Notes under the pieces: model-generated
The model's database searches: none
What the model saw: only the letters and a program-made list of their open reading frames with translations
What the model was told of the DNA's origin: nothing
Shown here: one piece after another, positions 47,098 through 57,575 of the stretch
Layout of the letters: every line of letters starts with the position of its first letter
How positions within the stretch are numbered: position 1 is the first letter of the stretch
From: Nostoc piscinale CENA21
Lineage (GTDB): Bacteria > Cyanobacteriota > Cyanobacteriia > Cyanobacteriales > Nostocaceae
NCBI RefSeq assembly: GCF_001298445.1
Contig: NZ_CP012036.1
Location: 5,072,158-5,136,157 of the forward strand
Direction of reading: 5' to 3'
Length of the DNA stretch: 64,000 nt
Program-made: the position numbers and the translations under genes

Positions 47098-50000
47098 CTA
47101 ATTTACGTTCATTCCTGGAATAATGACCGTATCATTTTTATTTTTACTATTTTTACTTTCTTTTGTAGATTTCCTACCTTTACCCTTCCCTTTCTCAGCA
47201 CCTTTACCGCCTAAAATTTCTGCCTCGGCGCGTTTTTGATTTAAATCAAGCAAGCGTGCTAAAACTTCATCGTGGATTTCTTCGCGCCAACGATAACGCC
47301 AGGGTTTTTTCTTTTGTCGTCCACTGCTGTTTTCTGTGTCCTCCTCTTCCTCATAGTCGAGAATAAAATCGCAGTCGGTGGGGATATCTGACCAGCCGTA
47401 AGCGTCGAGGACGGCTTTATCCATTGCGGTGTGGAGTTCGCGGAGTTTGAGGATTTCGGGGTCGTATTCGTCGGGGTCGTGGAAGCGGTTGTAGGTGTCG
47501 GTGAGTCCTTGGTTGTTGCGAACCATTAAGGCGGCGCGGTATTCGTAGTATTCTTTGCCTATGGTTTCTAGGGTAGGGTTGGTTTCCCAGTTTTCGGGGA
47601 AGGGGAAGGTTTCAAAGCAGTCGGAGGGAGTGTAGCGTAGTCGGTCTTCCAATGATGAACCAAAAAAGCGAACCCAAATTTCATGGATGCAGGATTGAAC
47701 TATGCCGAAGAATGAATATCTTTGATCTGCAAAAACGCCTAACCCATGCGAAAAGACACTGTTTGCTGGTAAAAATGCAAATGATAAATATTGCGAGTGC
47801 AGAGAAAGAACTAACACCCGTTCGAGAGGTGCGATCGCTTTAAACAATTCTTTTCTTAGCCGTTCAAATTGCCACCAAGCAGCAGTTGAATGTTTACCGC
47901 GCTTTTCTTTAACTTTTTCTTCTACAATCTGCATCAAATCAGGATATTCTCTAGCCTCGGCCTCACTCATTTCACCAAAATTAATCACATAACGATGATG
48001 TTCATGACTCGGACTAGAGTTAACATCTTCCCCACCGATATAAGGAAAAATTCGCTCTTGGTTTTTAGAATTTCGTTCAATCAAACGGTGCATTTCTGCA
48101 ATAGATGTAGCTTCAGGGTTGGAATCATCAAATGTAAAACCCATCCCCAATACATAGCTACCAATAAAACTTTTATCAGCATTCGCTAATAACACAGCAG
48201 GGTTGTTATTACCACCTGACTTAAATAAAAATGCAGAAATTAAATCTACTTTGCGCCCATCTAATAACTTTACACCTTGATAATCGCCTTTAATAACATT
48301 AACCACACTCACAACAACGGCGGCTAAACCTGGCCACTTTAACCGCTTTTGAGTATTGTAAATAGTACCGCCATTCTCACATATATATCTCAATCCAGTG
48401 CTACGAGTGTCACCTTGAGCAATAGTATTAGTCGCAATCAAACCAAAACAACCTGATTTTCTTAAAAGCGCAAATGCCCTGCGATAAAAGTGAGCAACTA
48501 AATCAGAATTACCATGTGATTCTGGGTTAACCACTTTCAACCAGTCCATATATCTATCTGTATGGGCATTTATCGCTGTATTCTTACCCGCAAATGGTGG
48601 ATTACCAACAATTGCATCAAACCCTGGATTTTCTCTATCAAATACTTCTGGAAATTCAATCTCCCAGTTAAACGGTTGCACAGATTTATCTGCTTGGCGC
48701 AAATTTCTACTAATACTTAAAACCTCTGCGCTCTCATCTGGATTTCGCCGCCATTTAAAATACTTCTGAAATAATCCGTCTCGCTCCTCTTTCCTCGCTT
48801 TATCTTTTTCCGCAGCAAAGAAAGAAGCAATCACTAAATCACCTTTAAGACGAGCATCATGTAATAATTCCTCTGTTGCTTGATAAAAATCACGCTTCGC
48901 ATCGTAATTCTCATCGCCTAAACTTTGAATTTCATCACGGTTAAACTTAACCTTATTTAGTTGCTCATTAAATAAAGGCAATTCTTTATCATCATAGGTA
49001 GTGTCTTTTTCCCAGTTAAACTTAACAAGTTGGTCGCGGGTTAAACCTACCAACGAATCACCACATTTCAACGCATGGTCTAAAAATGTAAAAGGATGCT
49101 TCTTGGCTAAAGTTACCAACCACAAAGATAACTTCGCCAAATTCACCGCAAACGGGTTTTTATCCACCCCATACAAACAACGCTGCGCCACCAAACGCCG
49201 CGCATAAAGTAACGGTTCTTCATCTGATGGAACTTCTGAAATCATGCCATGTTGATTCCATGCTTCCACTAATTTTTCTGCTAACTGACGACAAGCTTCC
49301 ACCAAGAACGCGCCTGACCCTACTGCTAAATCACATACCTTCAAAGCCAAAATTTGCTCTGGTGTGGGACGTTCACCCAACGCTTCCAAAACAGGTCTGA
49401 GGGTTTCTTTAACTATCGGTTCTGTCAACGCACGGGGCGTATAATGAGAACCACTGCGCCGCCGTTCTTCCCCTGGTTGCAAATACAATGAACCAACAGC
49501 CAGTAAAGCGGGAGTTTGCGGCGATATCTTCCGTCCTAAAGCTGCAATTAAATCCTCGGCGGTTTTCGCTTGCTTTAACTCGGTCAGTGATTTACCGGAG
49601 ATTTCACAACCTGCTACTTCTTTTAAATACTTCGCTCTGTCATTGGCTTTGGTGCTTAAAACTTCATCGACGCTAACAACCACAGTGACAGAGGTTTTCG
49701 CACCCTTGGGTTTACTCCATACGCCAATAGATGATGTAGTAGCTTTTTTGACCTCATAACCCATCACCGCCTCGTATACAGAACCGATTTGTTCCACATC
49801 TAGAGAACGGTATGACAAACGTTCACCATCAAGAACGAGTAACCCCTGCAATACTTTGTGAATGACTCCATCAGAAATGCGTGGCGGTTCAATCAACTCC
49901 CATTCTTTATAGGTAGTATGGCGAGAACGACCTTCTAAAAATGCGTACTCATCCGGGTCAAAAAGCTGTCCGTGACGCGCTGGCAAATATAAATCAGCAT

Positions 50001-51054
50001 GACAGCCGCCATCATAAACTAAGCGAAAAAGACTGAGTAACCAAGCCCAAGCACCATAACGCTGTTCCATCGTGTCAGGATAGTTACCCGCATCCTCACG
50101 TAATCTCTCATAAAGTCCAGTTACGGAATAGTTGCGCGTGTAAATCGAACCCTGCGGCATTAAACCTTCATCTTCTGCATACAGCAGAAACACCAACCGC
50201 AGCAATACTGTAATTAATCCACCGTAAATATGCTGAGGGTCGTTTTGGGCAATGTCATCAAGCAAGAGTCCTTTAGCATGGTCATTCGCAGCTTGAAAAC
50301 CACGCAGTAATTCCCACAGCGCATCAAGTACCTGTTCTGATAACTTGGTAGAAACTTCGTTTTGGTACTTGCGGCTATTTTGCAGCAAGGCTACTAAACG
50401 GCGGTCTGTTGGCGCATTGAACACTCGCTGTTCTTCCAACAACATCTGCATTGCACCCAAAATCAACCGTCCCGATACCTCGCACATCGCTTGTACCGGA
50501 AAGGTCAGGTGTCCAGAAGATTCACCGCGTGGGGCATATACCAAACGTAATTCTGTACCATTACACAAAATACCTACAGGAATTTCCTTCTCCCGTAACA
50601 GTCGCTCAAACTTCGCTTGGGGCGTGGCGTGCCATCCTGTAGATTTGATATCTTCTCTGACCCTATCAAACTCACTACCAAGGGAAATGACCTGTATCAG
50701 CATCAAGCAACCACCATTATCTGGGTCAGGTACGGCATAGGTTGTTTGTAAGGTTTCACCGTATTCTGGTAGCGATATCGCCAAATCCTCTGGACTCTCG
50801 ACTAAATCTGTCGGTTGCCAACCCAGAATTTCAACTGTGAAGGTGGGAAAATCGGAAATTACGCAGGTGTTGTTGCTGCTGTCCTCGGCGGAATCTCGGC
50901 TTACTACTTCGCTTAACCGTTGCTGTAACTCAACAACGTTGCGATTTACCGACATTTGGGCATTATTTAACGCCGTTGGCGATACTACCAACCCCACTGG
51001 CTGAAGAAAGCCCAACCATTCCTTATGCGCTTGAATTTCTCTATCCTTAACCAT
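47098..51054 (-). CDS. drmMI: DISARM class 1 adenine methyltransferase DrmMI
   Basis: 1318 residues from ATG 51054 (a GTG at 51063 is possible; a GAGGGGG site fits either). The N-terminal third looks like the large target/regulatory part of PglX-like enzymes. SAM motif I is D-L-A-V-G-S-G-A-F-L-V-E-A, and motif IV is V-G-N-P-P-F, i.e. an N6-adenine methyltransferase of the gamma (type IIG/PglX-like) class. In class 1 DISARM the methylase marks self DNA. The C-terminus is Lys-rich and low in complexity (G-K-G-K-G-R-K-S-T-K). It follows drmD with a 13-bp gap; coupled translation is likely. Confidence 0.9.
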   Translation of the reverse strand: MVKDREIQAHKEWLGFLQPVGLVVSPTALNNAQMSVNRNVVELQQRLSEVVSRDSAEDSSNNTCVISDFPTFTVEILGWQPTDLVESPEDLAISLPEYGETLQTTYAVPDPDNGGCLMLIQVISLGSEFDRVREDIKSTGWHATPQAKFERLLREKEIPVGILCNGTELRLVYAPRGESSGHLTFPVQAMCEVSGRLILGAMQMLLEEQRVFNAPTDRRLVALLQNSRKYQNEVSTKLSEQVLDALWELLRGFQAANDHAKGLLLDDIAQNDPQHIYGGLITVLLRLVFLLYAEDEGLMPQGSIYTRNYSVTGLYERLREDAGNYPDTMEQRYGAWAWLLSLFRLVYDGGCHADLYLPARHGQLFDPDEYAFLEGRSRHTTYKEWELIEPPRISDGVIHKVLQGLLVLDGERLSYRSLDVEQIGSVYEAVMGYEVKKATTSSIGVWSKPKGAKTSVTVVVSVDEVLSTKANDRAKYLKEVAGCEISGKSLTELKQAKTAEDLIAALGRKISPQTPALLAVGSLYLQPGEERRRSGSHYTPRALTEPIVKETLRPVLEALGERPTPEQILALKVCDLAVGSGAFLVEACRQLAEKLVEAWNQHGMISEVPSDEEPLLYARRLVAQRCLYGVDKNPFAVNLAKLSLWLVTLAKKHPFTFLDHALKCGDSLVGLTRDQLVKFNWEKDTTYDDKELPLFNEQLNKVKFNRDEIQSLGDENYDAKRDFYQATEELLHDARLKGDLVIASFFAAEKDKARKEERDGLFQKYFKWRRNPDESAEVLSISRNLRQADKSVQPFNWEIEFPEVFDRENPGFDAIVGNPPFAGKNTAINAHTDRYMDWLKVVNPESHGNSDLVAHFYRRAFALLRKSGCFGLIATNTIAQGDTRSTGLRYICENGGTIYNTQKRLKWPGLAAVVVSVVNVIKGDYQGVKLLDGRKVDLISAFLFKSGGNNNPAVLLANADKSFIGSYVLGMGFTFDDSNPEATSIAEMHRLIERNSKNQERIFPYIGGEDVNSSPSHEHHRYVINFGEMSEAEAREYPDLMQIVEEKVKEKRGKHSTAAWWQFERLRKELFKAIAPLERVLVLSLHSQYLSFAFLPANSVFSHGLGVFADQRYSFFGIVQSCIHEIWVRFFGSSLEDRLRYTPSDCFETFPFPENWETNPTLETIGKEYYEYRAALMVRNNQGLTDTYNRFHDPDEYDPEILKLRELHTAMDKAVLDAYGWSDIPTDCDFILDYEEEEDTENSSGRQKKKPWRYRWREEIHDEVLARLLDLNQKRAEAEILGGKGAEKGKGKGRKSTKESKNSKNKNDTVIIPGMNVN

Positions 51055-51067
51055 ACTCCTCACCCCC

Positions 51068-54000
51068 TCAACCCGAAACTGGCCACAAATAAATCAATCC
51101 CACAGGTTCAACTCGCACCGCCCTCACTTCGTAGGAAGCCTCAATTCGGGCAGGTTCAGTATTAATTTCTTCAGCAAGTGCTTTCAGTCGCTTCTCCCAG
51201 TGGCGACGGTCTGCTTCTAACTGCCGTTTTTCCTCGACTGGGAACTCTGCAAACGGAATTGATAGCTGGATAGTTTTGGTTTGTTCAATTTCCTGCTTAC
51301 GTTGGCTAATACGCTGCTGCTGCTGTTCGAGAATTTTTTTCATCTCCACAGCTTCTTTTTTGCCCCGTTCGGTTAACTTTTTCTCAGCCCTTTGCGCCAA
51401 AGTATTGGCACGGCGTTCTAAATGGGGAATCAAATCAGCAATATCTTGAGTAGCATTCTGTTTCAGCAGTTCCTTAACCGTCTGAGATGCTTTTTGCAAA
51501 CGAGGAGAAGCTAAAGAATCTTCCAATAAAGCCAGTACGTTGTCTTTCTCACCTTCGTTTAACGGTTGTAGCTTCTTGCGTCCCCTCGCGGCTGGGTCTG
51601 ACCATTCCGCCGCGATCGCAATTACTTCGTCATGCAGCCGTGACGCACCCTGTCCGTAAACCGATAACCGTCCCAAGGCGAGAACTTTAGGAATTGGGTC
51701 ATCAGTCAGACAAACGCAAGCGCGGGTTAACTCATCATGTAAAAACCCTTGGGCTAAAAATCTCCCTAAAAGACGCTGTACCACCCGATGTTCTAAATGC
51801 AGGTGAACTACATCCCCATCCAATGAACCAGGGTCACGAAATACTACCGGACGAATTGCTGCTTCTCGTCGCCATTCCCAAGGCTTTTGTCCTTTCTGGC
51901 GTGGCAATCTTAAGGTATCAAGTGTAGTCGCCCATGTGGGGTCTGCGCGTTGGTCAAGGGGTGGAAGCGTCCAGCGTGCAGTAGCCGAGTCTTCACAAGC
52001 TTCTTGACTATCAACTGGGGTGAGGGGAGTTGCACCAAGAATTTCCAATGATGCGGAAATAGCATTGCGGAAGTGTTCATCACTCAGTCCCAACCAATCC
52101 CGCGATGTTTTTAGCATCTCCTGTAACTGCGATAATTCTTTGGTTAATTCTTCCTTCCGTAGTCGATTTTCTTCCAGTTCCTCGTTAATGACTGATAAGT
52201 TGGGTAAATCAGCTTGTTGAATGGATGCAGTTATACTATTTACCTGATTGTGGCGAATACCACCTTCCAGCAACCGCGATAAATTCTTCTGCACAACTGG
52301 CGACAGAACTCCCAATTCTTTTTGAATTGTTTCGGTCTTCTTCACCAGCACTTTCAATACTTTGTCCTCTGTCCGTTGCGCTAAAACAAAGTAGTAGCAG
52401 TGAACAATAGGCGATCGCTGTAATTTCCTGTCAATACGCCCGTTGCGCTGTTCCATCCTCGACGGGTTCCAAGGCACATCAAAATGGAATAGGTCAGCAC
52501 AATTGTTTTGCAGGTTTACCCCTTCCCTTGCTGCATCCGTGGCTATGAGAATGCGGAGGGGGTGACGCGATGGGTCAGCATTAAAAGCATTTTTGATAGC
52601 TTCCCGGCGTTCTTCACCAATACCGCCATGAAATACATCAATGCGATCGCGTTCTCTATCTGAGAGAGCGATCGCTTCTTGAAGCTTTTGCTGTAAGTAG
52701 CGTTTTGTATCTGTATATTCAGTAAATATAATGACTCGCTTCTCTAACCAAGCCGCATTAGGTTTACCCAACTCAGGACAGAGGTTTTGTTTAATCCATG
52801 CCACCAACTTTTCAACTCGTGGGTCTGCTTGATATCTAGCTTGGTTCGCTACATCGGTCATCTCTTCTAAAATTTCCGATTCCCGACTGCCTAACCCAAA
52901 GCTTGCAGCCTGTCCGGTCGCAACCGTTACCTGAGTATCTTCTTCTGCTTGTACTTCTTCTTCTGCTAGTTCAGCCCGTTCATCGTCAGCACCGGGGGAT
53001 TCTAACAGCAATGGTAAATTATCGATGGCGTTTCCAGAACGGTTAACAGATTGTTTCTCAATAGCCGCCCGATGAACTTTTAAAGTACGTGCAAAAGCTT
53101 CAATGGAAGACAGCAGACGCTTTTGCAACGAAGTGATTACTAGCATCGCCGCATTCTGCGTTGACTTTGATGCTTCTTTCAGCCTTTCTTCCCTTAGACT
53201 GCGGTATTCTTGCAGCAACCGCGACAGCTTCAATTCCGGTGCATCTTCTGGAAGGTTATCAATAACGATAGGAATCACCCGCCGTTCAGGAAACTCTTCG
53301 CCAATTTCCCGTAAATCTTGCTTTAATCGCCGCACCATTACCGTATCTAACAGCTTGCGATCGCGCACAGGTACACCTCGACAAAACCTTTGCGGGTCAA
53401 GGATTTCTAACAAAGCTGCAAAACTATTGGAATGTCCATTATGAGGTGTAGCAGAAAGGAACAGCTTATGTTCAAACCTGGGGGCTATGTCACGGACAGT
53501 GCGTGTTAACTGAGAATCTACGGCGTACTTTGCACCACTAGCTGGGGCTGCGTTGTGTGCTTCATCCAGAATCAGCATTGAGCCGCCTGCAAAATCTCCC
53601 AACCAATCACGCAAAGGAGCAGCATAGGTTTCATCACGTAACAAAGCATGAGAAATAATGAAACGGCTGTGAGTTGTCCAAGGATTAATCCCATAACCCC
53701 GTTCTTGACGACGACTAGCTACGAACTCACGGTCAAAAATCACAAAAGTTAGCCCAAAGCGGCTTTCCATTTCTTCTTGCCATTGCCGTACAACCGACGG
53801 CGGGCAGGAAATCACGACACGGCGAACTTTTTGCCGCATCAACATTTCTCTTAAAATCAGCCCTGCTTCAATGGTTTTCCCCAAACCAACATCATCAGCA
53901 ATAAACAAACCAACTCTCGGCATTAATAAAGCCTTACGTAGCGGTTCAAGTTGGTAAGCTTTGACTTCAATACCTGCTCTGTAGGGTGCTTGAAAAAGTT

Positions 54001-54289
54001 TCGGGTCAGTTGAGGTAACGCAGTTCCAGCGCAGAGTGTGGAGATAAGCGGAGAATAAACGAGGATTATCAAAACCTCGGTTTACTATAGATTCCCAGGA
54101 AGTTTTACCTATGACTTTCGCATCGACTTCCCTTTCCCAGAGAACTTCTAACTGTTCTCCTAACGCATCATCTTCTAGACATGAGAGGCAAACTAAAGTG
54201 TCTTCCTTTACAGAAGGTTTAGCCACTACATCTTCTACAAGATACTGCCGCGATCGCACCCGCACAATTTGACCATTTACAACATTCAT
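51068..54289 (-). CDS. drmD: DISARM SNF2-family helicase DrmD
   Basis: 1073 residues. SF2/SNF2 motifs in order: Walker A A-D-D-V-G-L-G-K-T-I-E-A, motif II L-D-E-A-H-N-A, motif III F-L-S-A-T-P-H-N-G, motif V A-T-D-A-A-R-E-G-V-N-L-Q, motif VI Q-R-N-G-R-I-D-R-K. A long C-terminal helical region follows (Glu/Lys/Gln-rich coiled coil near residues 960-1040). DrmD is the hallmark of class 1 DISARM. First gene of the locus; the promoter should lie in the 550 bp between it and the cas12k region. Confidence 0.92.
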   Translation of the reverse strand: MNVVNGQIVRVRSRQYLVEDVVAKPSVKEDTLVCLSCLEDDALGEQLEVLWEREVDAKVIGKTSWESIVNRGFDNPRLFSAYLHTLRWNCVTSTDPKLFQAPYRAGIEVKAYQLEPLRKALLMPRVGLFIADDVGLGKTIEAGLILREMLMRQKVRRVVISCPPSVVRQWQEEMESRFGLTFVIFDREFVASRRQERGYGINPWTTHSRFIISHALLRDETYAAPLRDWLGDFAGGSMLILDEAHNAAPASGAKYAVDSQLTRTVRDIAPRFEHKLFLSATPHNGHSNSFAALLEILDPQRFCRGVPVRDRKLLDTVMVRRLKQDLREIGEEFPERRVIPIVIDNLPEDAPELKLSRLLQEYRSLREERLKEASKSTQNAAMLVITSLQKRLLSSIEAFARTLKVHRAAIEKQSVNRSGNAIDNLPLLLESPGADDERAELAEEEVQAEEDTQVTVATGQAASFGLGSRESEILEEMTDVANQARYQADPRVEKLVAWIKQNLCPELGKPNAAWLEKRVIIFTEYTDTKRYLQQKLQEAIALSDRERDRIDVFHGGIGEERREAIKNAFNADPSRHPLRILIATDAAREGVNLQNNCADLFHFDVPWNPSRMEQRNGRIDRKLQRSPIVHCYYFVLAQRTEDKVLKVLVKKTETIQKELGVLSPVVQKNLSRLLEGGIRHNQVNSITASIQQADLPNLSVINEELEENRLRKEELTKELSQLQEMLKTSRDWLGLSDEHFRNAISASLEILGATPLTPVDSQEACEDSATARWTLPPLDQRADPTWATTLDTLRLPRQKGQKPWEWRREAAIRPVVFRDPGSLDGDVVHLHLEHRVVQRLLGRFLAQGFLHDELTRACVCLTDDPIPKVLALGRLSVYGQGASRLHDEVIAIAAEWSDPAARGRKKLQPLNEGEKDNVLALLEDSLASPRLQKASQTVKELLKQNATQDIADLIPHLERRANTLAQRAEKKLTERGKKEAVEMKKILEQQQQRISQRKQEIEQTKTIQLSIPFAEFPVEEKRQLEADRRHWEKRLKALAEEINTEPARIEASYEVRAVRVEPVGLIYLWPVSG

Positions 54290-54846
54290 TCCCTACACCA
54301 ACTACAGAGAAGTTATTTTTTGCATGGGAAATTACCTGTGAAGCGATTGATCGCCTACAGTAGCAAATCCGCAGATTTGAATTGGGTATAAGAATTTAGT
54401 ATTGAAAAAGGTATTTAAATATACTTATAAATTCGTTTGTTAAAAATACTGTTGTTTTTTGATACTTAATTCATGGACAGATTTTTTGATTTATTTAAGT
54501 CATTTGAGTTTATTTAGTCGAAATATTGATATATTCCACCTATCAAAAACATACATAATTATGGTTTTTCAGTGAAAATATATACTAATATTCCTGTTTA
54601 AAATCTAGCAATGCTCGTTTAAAAGTGCATTAGTATGAATACTGAGAATTGGTATTAATTTCAACTAAGTTAGTCTAGCTTATATGTGATTGTGGTGGTT
54701 AGATTTGATGAGAAGATGCGATCGCGTTGCACCGTCTATATAAGGACTTTGATAAGAAATACCGGAACCAAAAATGTTCCAGAATATAACCGCCATTACT
54801 AAGAATTAGTTAATCCACAAACAAATCCTATTGCTTATAACTCAAT
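54290..54846. other. Gap between drmD and the Arc-like regulator
   Basis: AT-rich, no convincing gene or repeat array. Presumed promoter region of drmD-drmMI on the minus strand and 3' end of the regulator gene. Confidence 0.45.
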
Positions 54847-55008
54847 CTATTTGTCACTAGACGTAGATTCATGTTTTTTCAACCATTCCTTGATAGCCTC
54901 CTCCAAAGCCGCAGTCTGCGTCAATTCCAGACGCGCACAGGCAATTTCAAACGCGATTTTTAAGTCTTTAGGGAGTCTCCCCCGAACTTCTCTAGTTTCT
55001 TCTGCCAT
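54847..55008 (-). CDS. Arc-like ribbon-helix-helix regulator, 53 aa
   Basis: M-A-E-E-T-R-E-V-R-G-R-L-P-K-D-L-K-I then A-C-A-R-L-E-L-T-Q-T-A-A-L-E-E-A-I-K-E-W-L: a beta strand with alternating residues, then two helices, the ribbon-helix-helix fold of Arc/MetJ repressors. The gene is divergent from cas12k with 162 bp between. V-K CASTs carry either a MerR-type repressor (CvkR) or an Arc-type regulator at this place; CvkR was shown to repress cas12k. The intervening region has four TTGCGS boxes at 8-bp steps, which fits cooperative binding of RHH dimers. It is too short for many gene finders. Confidence 0.85.
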   Translation of the reverse strand: MAEETREVRGRLPKDLKIAFEIACARLELTQTAALEEAIKEWLKKHESTSSDK

Positions 55009-55069
55009 CCTAATTTGAAGCCAAAGCTTGCGGCCTCCATTTTTGCACAGCCTCTCAGGAAAAACACAT

Positions 55070-55105
55070 TTGCGGCATTGCGCTATTGCGGTATTGCGCT
55101 ATAAT
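55070..55105 (+). promoter_or_regulatory. cas12k promoter with four tandem 8-bp operator repeats
   Basis: TTGCGG/TTGCGC occurs at 55070, 55078, 55086 and 55094, exact 8-bp period (unit ATTGCGCT/ATTGCGGT). The -10 box TATAAT is at 55100-55105, and the copy at 55078-55083 has -35 position (16-bp spacer). Repressor bound here would cover the promoter. Confidence 0.8.
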
Positions 55106-55170
55106 ATAGTAAGTAAAAAAACAATTAGTCACCCTGTCAGTTTTACCGAAACCACAAAGCTGAGGACACC

Positions 55171-57078
55171 ATGAGCGTTATTACCATTCAATGTCGCCTG
55201 GTTGCTGGAGAAGACACCTTACGCACGCTGTGGGAACTCATGGCTGATAAAAATACACCATTGGTCAATGAATTATTGGCACAGGTAGGAAAACACCCAG
55301 AATTTGAACCCTGGTTAGAAAAAGGCAAAATACCTACTGAATTCCTCAAAACACTTGTTAACTCCCTCAAAACTCAAGAACGTTTTGCCGATCAACCTGG
55401 ACGCTTTTACACCTCAGCGATCGCTCTAGTAGATTATGTATATAAATCTTGGTTCGCCTTACAAAAACGAAGAAAGCGGCAAATAGAAGGGAAAGAACGT
55501 TGGCTGACAATCCTCAAAAGTGATCTACAACTCGAACAAGAAAGCCAATGTAGCTTAAACGCAATTCGTACTAAAGCCAACGAAATCCTTACTAAACTTA
55601 CTCCCCAGTCCGAGCAGAATAAAAACCAGAGAAAGAGCAAAAAAACTAAAAAATCTGCAAAGTTACAAAAATCTTCACTTTTTCAAATTCTTTTAAACAC
55701 TTACGAACAAACACAAGAGACTCTTACTCATTGTGCGATCGCATATCTGCTCAAAAATAACTGTCAAATTAGTGAACTCGAAGAAGACTCAGAAGAATTT
55801 ACTAAAAATAGACGCAAAAAAGAAATAGAAATTGAGCGATTAAAAGACCAACTCCAAAGTCGCATACCTAAAGGTAGAGATTTAAAAGGGGAAGAGTGGT
55901 TAAAGACTTTAGAAATTTCTACAGCCAATGTACCTCAAAATGAAAATGATGCAAAAGCTTGGCAAGCAGCACTATTAAGAAAATCTGCTGATGTCCCCTT
56001 TCCTGTGGCTTACGAATCTAACGAAGATATGACATGGTTGCAAAATGAGAAAGGTCGTCTCTTCGTTCGGTTCAATGGCTTGGGAAAACTAACCTTTGAG
56101 ATTTACTGCGATAAACGTCATTTGCACTACTTCACACGCTTCCTAGAAGATCAAGAAATTAAACGCAATAGTAAAAACCAATACTCAAGCAGTTTGTTTA
56201 CTCTGCGTTCAGGAAGGCTTGCTTGGTCGCCAGGAGAAGACAGAGGTGAACCCTGGAAAGTCAATCAACTACATCTTTACTGCTCTTTAGATACTCGGAT
56301 GTGGACTATTGAAGGAACTCAACAGGTAGCTGATGAGAAAAGCACAAAAATAACCGAAACTTTAACAAAAGCGAAACAGAAAGATGAACTCAATGATAAA
56401 CAGCAAGCTTTTATCACTCGTCAGCAATCCACGCTAGATAGGATTAATAACCCTTTCCCTCGTCCCAGCAAGCCTAATTATCAAGGTCAGCCCTCAATAC
56501 TAGTAGGTGTTAGTTTCGGTCTAGAAAAGCCAGTCACAGTAGCTGTAGTCGATGTTATTAAAAATGAAGTTCTAGCTTATCGCAGTGTCAAACAACTACT
56601 TGGCAAGAACTACAACCTTCTCAATCGCCAGCGACAACAACAGCAACGCCTATCTCATGAACGTCACAAAGCTCAGAAACGGAATGCGCCAAACTCCTTT
56701 GGTGAATCAGAGTTAGGACAATACGTGGATAGATTATTGGCTGATGCAATTTTGGCGATCGCCAAAACCTATCAAGCAAGCAGCATAGTTATTCCAAAAC
56801 TCCGCGATATGCGTGAGCAAATCACTAGCGAAATTCAATCCAGAGCAGAGAAGAAATGCCCTGGTAATAAGGAAGTTCAAAAAAAATACGCCAAAGAATA
56901 TCGTATGAGCGTTCATCGCTGGAGTTACGGTCGATTAATTGAAAGTATTAAATCCCAAGCTGCAAAAACCGGAATTTTTACTGAAATTGGTACACAGCCA
57001 ATCAGAGGTAGTCCACAAGAAAAAGCGCGAGATTTAACCGTCTTTGCTTACCAAGAACGTCAAGCCTCTGTAATTTAA
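55171..57078 (+). CDS. cas12k: Cas12k, CRISPR effector of type V-K CAST
   Basis: 635 residues, usual Cas12k length (ShCas12k about 639). The start S-V-I-T-I-Q-C-R-L-V, the middle E-S-N-E-D-M-T-W-L and the C-terminal R-Q-Q-Q-Q-R-L-S-H-E-R-H-K-A-Q-K block are as in known V-K effectors, closest in my memory to the Anabaena cylindrica protein. The RuvC-I motif lacks the catalytic Asp (V-G-V-S-F-G-L-E-K-P), so it binds but does not cut DNA, as is normal for Cas12k. With guide and tracrRNA it recognises GTN PAMs and directs TniQ-TnsC-TnsB. The frame is intact despite an A8 run (S-x-E-V-Q-K-K-Y). Confidence 0.97.
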   Translation: MSVITIQCRLVAGEDTLRTLWELMADKNTPLVNELLAQVGKHPEFEPWLEKGKIPTEFLKTLVNSLKTQERFADQPGRFYTSAIALVDYVYKSWFALQKRRKRQIEGKERWLTILKSDLQLEQESQCSLNAIRTKANEILTKLTPQSEQNKNQRKSKKTKKSAKLQKSSLFQILLNTYEQTQETLTHCAIAYLLKNNCQISELEEDSEEFTKNRRKKEIEIERLKDQLQSRIPKGRDLKGEEWLKTLEISTANVPQNENDAKAWQAALLRKSADVPFPVAYESNEDMTWLQNEKGRLFVRFNGLGKLTFEIYCDKRHLHYFTRFLEDQEIKRNSKNQYSSSLFTLRSGRLAWSPGEDRGEPWKVNQLHLYCSLDTRMWTIEGTQQVADEKSTKITETLTKAKQKDELNDKQQAFITRQQSTLDRINNPFPRPSKPNYQGQPSILVGVSFGLEKPVTVAVVDVIKNEVLAYRSVKQLLGKNYNLLNRQRQQQQRLSHERHKAQKRNAPNSFGESELGQYVDRLLADAILAIAKTYQASSIVIPKLRDMREQITSEIQSRAEKKCPGNKEVQKKYAKEYRMSVHRWSYGRLIESIKSQAAKTGIFTEIGTQPIRGSPQEKARDLTVFAYQERQASVI

Positions 57079-57101
57079 TTCACTAATCTGAACCTTGAAA
57101 A

Positions 57102-57107
57102 TATAAT
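57102..57107 (+). promoter_or_regulatory. Promoter -10 box of the tracrRNA
   Basis: TATAAT at 57102-57107 with a weak -35 TTCACT at 57079-57084 (17-bp spacer), directly after the cas12k stop. It would start transcription near 57114. Confidence 0.5.
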
Positions 57108-57113
57108 ATTTTT

Positions 57114-57400
57114 ATAACAGCGCCGTAGTTCATGCTCTTTTGAGCCAATGTGCTGCGAAAAATCTGGGTTAGTTTGGCGGTTGGAAGACCGTCATGCTTT
57201 CTGACCCTGGTAGCTGCCCGCTTCTGATGCTGCCATCTTTAGAATTCTATAGGTGGGATAGGTGCGCTCCCAGCAATAAGGAGTAAGGCTTTTAGCTGTA
57301 GCCGTTATTCATAACGGTGTGGATTACCACAGTGGTGGCTACTAAATCACCCCCTTCGTCGGGGGAACCCTCCCAAATATTTTTTTGGCGTGTCAAAGTG
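57114..57400 (+). ncRNA. tracrRNA of the V-K CAST
   Basis: Starts near the AGCGCCG segment (57119) and contains blocks shared with the ShCAST tracrRNA: CTTTCTGACCCTGGTAGCTGC, GGATAGGTGCGCTCCCAGCAATAAGG, GTGGCTACT and the GGGGGAACCCTCCC anti-repeat side, which pairs with the GGGTGGGTT of the repeat. The 3' end is not certain; a further hairpin (57386-57426, TTGGCG...CGCCAA) follows and may end the transcript. Confidence 0.88.
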
Positions 57401-57575
57401 GGGGCAAAATCCCCGGAGTCCCGCCAAAACTTTAAAACCCTTATCCAGTCTTGAATTAAGAAACTAGTATGTCAATAAATTTAGTATTTTAATTTTCAGA
57501 TCGAGACTATTTTAAGCTGACCTGCCAAAGTATGTGTATGGAAAGCTTTGATAGCAAGGGTTCTAGACGGGTCGA

